Positions 60,648 through 64,000 of a stretch of DNA of 64,000 nucleotides are shown here, piece by piece (position 1 is the first letter of the stretch; each line of letters begins with the position of its first letter). The notes beneath the pieces are model-generated. The model was not told the origin of the DNA. It did not search any database and saw only the letters and a list, made by a program, of their open reading frames with translations. Position numbers and translations under genes: made by a program. Origin of the DNA: Bradyrhizobium sediminis (lineage in GTDB: Bacteria > Pseudomonadota > Alphaproteobacteria > Rhizobiales > Xanthobacteraceae); contig NZ_CP076134.1 in assembly GCF_018736085.1 (NCBI RefSeq), positions 3,482,501 to 3,546,500 of the forward strand, read 5' to 3'.

Positions 60648-62726
60648 ATGTCGACTGCATCACCGACCGCCGACTCCGAAAAGCCGGCGGCCAAGCGTAT
60701 CGAGTTCGACGATCCCCACGGCAGCCTCGGCAATTTGCAGGAGGCCGAAGTCACGCGGGTGCGGACCTTGAGCGGCGGCTGGCGCTGGGCGCTGATCGTG
60801 GCCACCGCGGCGACGATCCTGCTCTGCATCAACCAGCAATTCTCGCTGCGGTTCTTCATCGGCTACACCCAGCTCAACACCGAATATTTCTATCTGCTGA
60901 TCGCGCTGATGCTGCCGTTCACCTTCCTGATCTTTCCGGGCTCGGAAAGCTCGCCGCTCGATCGCATCCCCTGGTATGATGTCCTGTTCTTTGTCGTGAC
61001 TTCCGGCGCCGCCGTCGTGCTGATGCGCAGCGTGCGCAAGGCCGCGGAAGCCGGCTGGGAATTCGGCGGCGCGCCGATGCCGGTGATCGTCGCGGGTCTG
61101 GTGATGTGGTTCGTGCTGATGGAGGCGCTGCGTCGCACCGGCGGCTGGAGCTTGCTGCTCAGCGTGCTTCCCTTCACCGTCTATCCGCTGTTTGCCGACG
61201 CCAAATGGCTTGGCCCGTTCCGCGGCACCCAGTCGAGCCTCGAACAGGCGACCTCGTATCACGTGCTGTCGGGCGAGAGCCTGCTCGGCATCCCGATCCA
61301 GGCGTTCGCCGACACCGTGATCGGCTTTCTGGTGTTCGGCACCGCGCTGATGATGACCGGCGCCGGCAAATTCTTCATCAACCTGGCATTCGCGCTGTGC
61401 GGCACGTTCCGTGGCGGCGCCGCCAAGGTCTGCATCTTCGCCAGCGGCCTGCTCGGCATGATGTCCGGCTCGATCATTTCCAACGTGCTGACCGCCGGCA
61501 CAATGACCATTCCCGTCATGAAGAAGAGCGGCTTCCGCGCCTCCTATGCCGGCGCCATCGAGGCTTGCGCCTCGACCGGCGCCGTACTGGCGCCGCCGGT
61601 GATGGGCGCGACCGCCTTCGTGATAGCGCAGTTCCTCAACGTCAGTTACGCCGATGTCGCGATTGCGGCGATCATTCCGGCAGCGCTGTATTATATCGGC
61701 CTGTTCATGCAGGTGGATTCCTACGCCGCCCGGCACGGTCTTGCGGGTATTCCGCGATCCGAGCTGCCGCGGGTGTGGGATACCATCAAGGATGGCTGGT
61801 ACTATATCTTCGTGATCGCGCTGCTGGTCGTCATGCTGCTGTACTTCAAGCGCGAGAGCCATGCGCCGTTCTACGCCACTGCGCTGCTGCTGGTCCTGAA
61901 TCAGCTGTTTTCCAGGGAAAGCCGCTGGAGGTTTTCGACGATCAACAAGTTCCTCGAGGTCAATGGCCGCACCTTCGTCGAGTTGGTCGGCATTCTCGCC
62001 GGCTGCGGCCTTTTGATCGGCGCGTTCTCGATGACCGGCGTGGTCTCCAGCCTCGCCAACGACCTCCTGCGGATCGCCGGCGACAACGCCTTCCTGCTGC
62101 TCGTGATGTGCGCCTTCACCAGCCTCGTGCTCGGTCTCGGACTGACGACGACGGCCTGCTACATCTTCCTTGCCATCCTGGTGGCGCCCGCGCTGGAAAA
62201 ACTCGGCCTCAACAAGATGGCCGTCCACATGTTCATCTTCTACTGGGGCATGCTGTCGTCGATCACCCCACCGGTGGCCATTGCCTCATTCGCCGCGGCC
62301 GGCATAGCCGGTTCGCCGGCGATGAAGACCGGATGGGAATCGATGTGGGTCGGCAGCATCATCTACTTCATTCCCTTCTTCTTCGTGCTGAACCCGGCGC
62401 TGGTGCTGCAAGGCAACAGCCCCTATTTCGAGGGCCTCGGCCTGATGGCGCTGGCCGCGTTCGGCACCTTGTTCATCTGCGGCGGCATTCAGGGCTATCA
62501 GGCGTTCGTCGGCGATCTCCGTCGCGCCGGCGCGATGGAATGGCCGATACGGGTGCTGCTGGTGATCGGCGGCTTCGTGATCGCCACGCCCGGCGGCGGC
62601 ATCATGCCGATCTCGCAATTCCAGGTCACCAGTCTGGGGCTGGCCATCCTGGTCCCGACGGTCGTGATCGCGCGGCTCCTGATGCGGGGGCAGCCGCTTG
62701 TCGCGGGCCAGTTGCGCGTCCCTTGA
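60648..62726 (+). CDS. TRAP transporter fused permease subunit (4TM/12TM)
   Basis: The 692-residue membrane protein is the fused DctQM-type permease that partners TAXI binding proteins. An N-terminal part (about residues 40-180) with four helices is followed by a DctM-like domain starting at SYHVLSGESLLGIPIQAFAD. It has the conserved FASGLLGMMSGSIISNVLTAG, EACASTGAVLAPPVMGATAF and FYWGMLSSITPPVAIASFAA. The ATG at 60648 is used; a TTG at 60633 is an alternative. It couples uptake to a sodium or proton gradient. It follows the binding-protein gene by 70 bp. Confidence 0.94.
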   Translation: MSTASPTADSEKPAAKRIEFDDPHGSLGNLQEAEVTRVRTLSGGWRWALIVATAATILLCINQQFSLRFFIGYTQLNTEYFYLLIALMLPFTFLIFPGSESSPLDRIPWYDVLFFVVTSGAAVVLMRSVRKAAEAGWEFGGAPMPVIVAGLVMWFVLMEALRRTGGWSLLLSVLPFTVYPLFADAKWLGPFRGTQSSLEQATSYHVLSGESLLGIPIQAFADTVIGFLVFGTALMMTGAGKFFINLAFALCGTFRGGAAKVCIFASGLLGMMSGSIISNVLTAGTMTIPVMKKSGFRASYAGAIEACASTGAVLAPPVMGATAFVIAQFLNVSYADVAIAAIIPAALYYIGLFMQVDSYAARHGLAGIPRSELPRVWDTIKDGWYYIFVIALLVVMLLYFKRESHAPFYATALLLVLNQLFSRESRWRFSTINKFLEVNGRTFVELVGILAGCGLLIGAFSMTGVVSSLANDLLRIAGDNAFLLLVMCAFTSLVLGLGLTTTACYIFLAILVAPALEKLGLNKMAVHMFIFYWGMLSSITPPVAIASFAAAGIAGSPAMKTGWESMWVGSIIYFIPFFFVLNPALVLQGNSPYFEGLGLMALAAFGTLFICGGIQGYQAFVGDLRRAGAMEWPIRVLLVIGGFVIATPGGGIMPISQFQVTSLGLAILVPTVVIARLLMRGQPLVAGQLRVP

Positions 62727-62764
62727 TTGCGCGGCAAGACTAGAGGCGATGAACCCGCGGCGAA

Positions 62765-63484
62765 CTAGGCGTTGGCGGGTCGCTGCCATTCCATCACGAC
62801 GAACCACGGCGCCCGCCGAAAATTGGCCTGGCGCGACGGCTCACCGGACACCGGTCCAGGCTCGGCGAAGAATGTCAGGTTGAGCCCGTTCGCAAGGAAG
62901 GCTGCCATATAGGCGGTCAGCGGCCGGTGCCAATTCTCGATGCGGATATCCGCCCACTCGAACCAGAATGGAAATTCGTCGAGATAGCGGTCAACCGGAT
63001 AATGCAGGCGCCGTCCCTCGTCGTCCGTCACCCAGCCCTGCTCCGCGCCGGCCGAGGTAAAGCCGGAGAGGTTTGCGATCAGCAGTGTGCCGCCCGGCTT
63101 CAATACCCTGGACATTTCGCCGACGGCCGTCCTGAAATCGGCGATGTCGACCAGTGTCAGATAGCTGACCACGAGGTCGAAGCTTGCCGCATCGAATTCA
63201 AGCTGCTCGGCGCGGCCGGGCCGATAGTCGCCGGATGGATCGCGTCGTTTCGCCGTCTCCAGCAATTGCAGCGTCGGATCGATCCCCGTCGCGTTGACGC
63301 CGGCCGCCTTCAGCATTCGGCAAAAGCGGCCCTCACCGCAACCAACATCAAGCGCGCGCTCAAACCGACCCTTCCCGACGCGGCCGAGCATGACCGGATC
63401 GAGCACATGCTCGCGCGCCCAGTCGCCCCGCTCCCCCATGGAGTCGATCCAGGCTTGGGCTGAACGATCCCATCCATTGCCCAT
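62765..63484 (-). CDS. Class I SAM-dependent methyltransferase
   Basis: The 239-residue protein has the methyltransferase_11-type SAM site ALDVGCGEGRFCRMLKAAGV (residues 40-59), GIDPTLQLLETAKRRD, FDLVVSYLTLVDI and LKPGGTLLIANL. The substrate is unknown. It is convergent with the TRAP permease gene and lies 16 bp after the carboxymuconolactone-decarboxylase-like gene on the same strand, so the two are probably co-transcribed. Confidence 0.9.
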   Translation of the reverse strand: MGNGWDRSAQAWIDSMGERGDWAREHVLDPVMLGRVGKGRFERALDVGCGEGRFCRMLKAAGVNATGIDPTLQLLETAKRRDPSGDYRPGRAEQLEFDAASFDLVVSYLTLVDIADFRTAVGEMSRVLKPGGTLLIANLSGFTSAGAEQGWVTDDEGRRLHYPVDRYLDEFPFWFEWADIRIENWHRPLTAYMAAFLANGLNLTFFAEPGPVSGEPSRQANFRRAPWFVVMEWQRPANA

Positions 63485-63500
63485 CGGAGCGCGGTCCTGA

Positions 63501-64000
63501 TCAGCTCACCACTTCCGTCACCGGCTGCATGTCGATGCCAAAGGTTTCCAGGAACTTCGACGTCATGATGTAGAAACCGACCGAGAGCTGCAACTCGACC
63601 AATGCTGCCGGCGTCAGTTTTGACGCGATGGCATTGAAGGTCGCATCGGTCGGCTTCTTCAGCTTGACGATCTCGTCGGCGAAGGCCAGCGCGGCGCGCT
63701 GCACGTCGCTGAAACAGGTCGCGGCCTGCCAGCTCTCCAGCGCCTCGTTCTGCTCGTCGGTGACGCCGACATTCTTGCCGATGCGCTTGTGCGCGACGAT
63801 CTCGTAGGGCGCCTCGCACAGGATTCCGGTGCGCGTGATCGCGAGTTCCCGCACCACCGGATCGAGTTCGCCCTTGTGCCGGATCGCGCCGCCGAGCCGG
63901 CAGTACTGTTCGAAATAGCTCGGCGAATGCGCCATCATCCGGAAGATATTGGCGTTGCGGTTCTTGCCGAGAATTTCCTTGGTGCGCTCGTTCGATTTCG
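63501..64000 (-). CDS. Carboxymuconolactone-decarboxylase-family protein, 5' end beyond the window
   Basis: The frame is open to the right edge (preceding residues NERTKEILGKNRNANIFR), so the true start lies outside; internal ATGs at 63938 and 63935 are not starts. The visible part has ELDPVVRELAITRTGILCEA and PYEIVAHKRIGKNVGVTDEQ, then AALAFADEI. This is the AhpD/CMD fold. The second Cys of the AhpD CxxC is absent (LCEAPYEIVAH), so peroxidase-type activity is unlikely and a decarboxylase-like or unknown role is expected. Confidence 0.85.
   Translation of the reverse strand, partial: KSNERTKEILGKNRNANIFRMMAHSPSYFEQYCRLGGAIRHKGELDPVVRELAITRTGILCEAPYEIVAHKRIGKNVGVTDEQNEALESWQAATCFSDVQRAALAFADEIVKLKKPTDATFNAIASKLTPAALVELQLSVGFYIMTSKFLETFGIDMQPVTEVVS

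Noticed and set aside
60660..62228. A 522-codon minus-strand frame and a 545-codon plus-strand frame (61106-62743) over the TRAP permease
   Set aside because: Both are shadows of the permease gene. They are hydrophilic and low in complexity where the true frame has membrane helices.

Overview
The window looks like chromosomal DNA of a Bradyrhizobium-type alphaproteobacterium (Bradyrhizobiaceae). The grounds are the high G+C content with strong GC3 bias, several families of long palindromic intergenic repeats that I associate with bradyrhizobia, many CoA-thioester and aromatic-acid catabolic genes, and IS elements of the IS3 and IS110 families. No rRNA, tRNA or CRISPR array was seen.

Layout. 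1-6.2 kb is accessory: a DUF899 protein, a GFA/CENP-V protein, an ArsR regulator coupled to an SRPBCC protein under a striking double-palindrome operator, a peptide-deformylase-like protein that lacks two of three metal ligands, a ketopantoate-reductase-like protein followed by a fragment of a second deformylase gene, an Ntn-type acylase, a remnant of a glutathione S-transferase and a RibD-type reductase. 6.4-11.05 kb is a decayed mobile patch lying just beyond the 3' end of guaA. Two intact IS3-family elements have each split a minus-strand gene: a small zinc-ribbon protein and a RhuM-family protein. Both genes can be rebuilt in frame because the 3-bp target duplications are intact.

11.1-24 kb is the purine-nucleotide core (guaA, an RsmB-like RNA methyltransferase, guaB) with a phosphoesterase, an oxidoreductase and an MFS pump. 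At 17.9-19.65 kb an IS110-family element sits precisely inside a palindromic repeat. Its roughly 510-bp non-coding 3' end is a candidate guide (bridge) RNA. 24-28.5 kb holds small conserved proteins, a transglutaminase-like protein, rlmE and a Ppx/GppA phosphatase. 28.6-39.3 kb is mixed housekeeping and redox: an orphan CoxL-like molybdenum hydroxylase subunit, a GlcD-type flavoprotein, a DsbA-like isomerase, an ABC-F ATPase, a DSD1-type PLP enzyme and a BaiN/HI0933-type flavoprotein.

39.4-54.9 kb is a catabolic block. A minus-strand run starting at mmsA encodes valine degradation (mmsA, isobutyryl-CoA dehydrogenase, 3-hydroxyisobutyryl-CoA hydrolase, mmsB), then an acyl-CoA synthetase, a MaoC hydratase and an SDR that together look like a split version of peroxisomal multifunctional enzyme 2. 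A LysR regulator faces mmsA. Beyond it are a TetR regulator, a PaaI-type thioesterase, two enoyl-CoA hydratases, an MhpA-like FAD hydroxylase with its DUF2783 partner, and a thiolase. 55-62.7 kb holds an MFS carrier, then an IclR regulator overlapping an acyl-CoA carboxylase beta subunit, a divergent stand-alone biotin carrier, and a TAXI-type TRAP transporter. This suggests uptake and carboxylation of an unidentified organic acid. The window ends with a SAM methyltransferase and a carboxymuconolactone-decarboxylase-family gene cut by the right edge.
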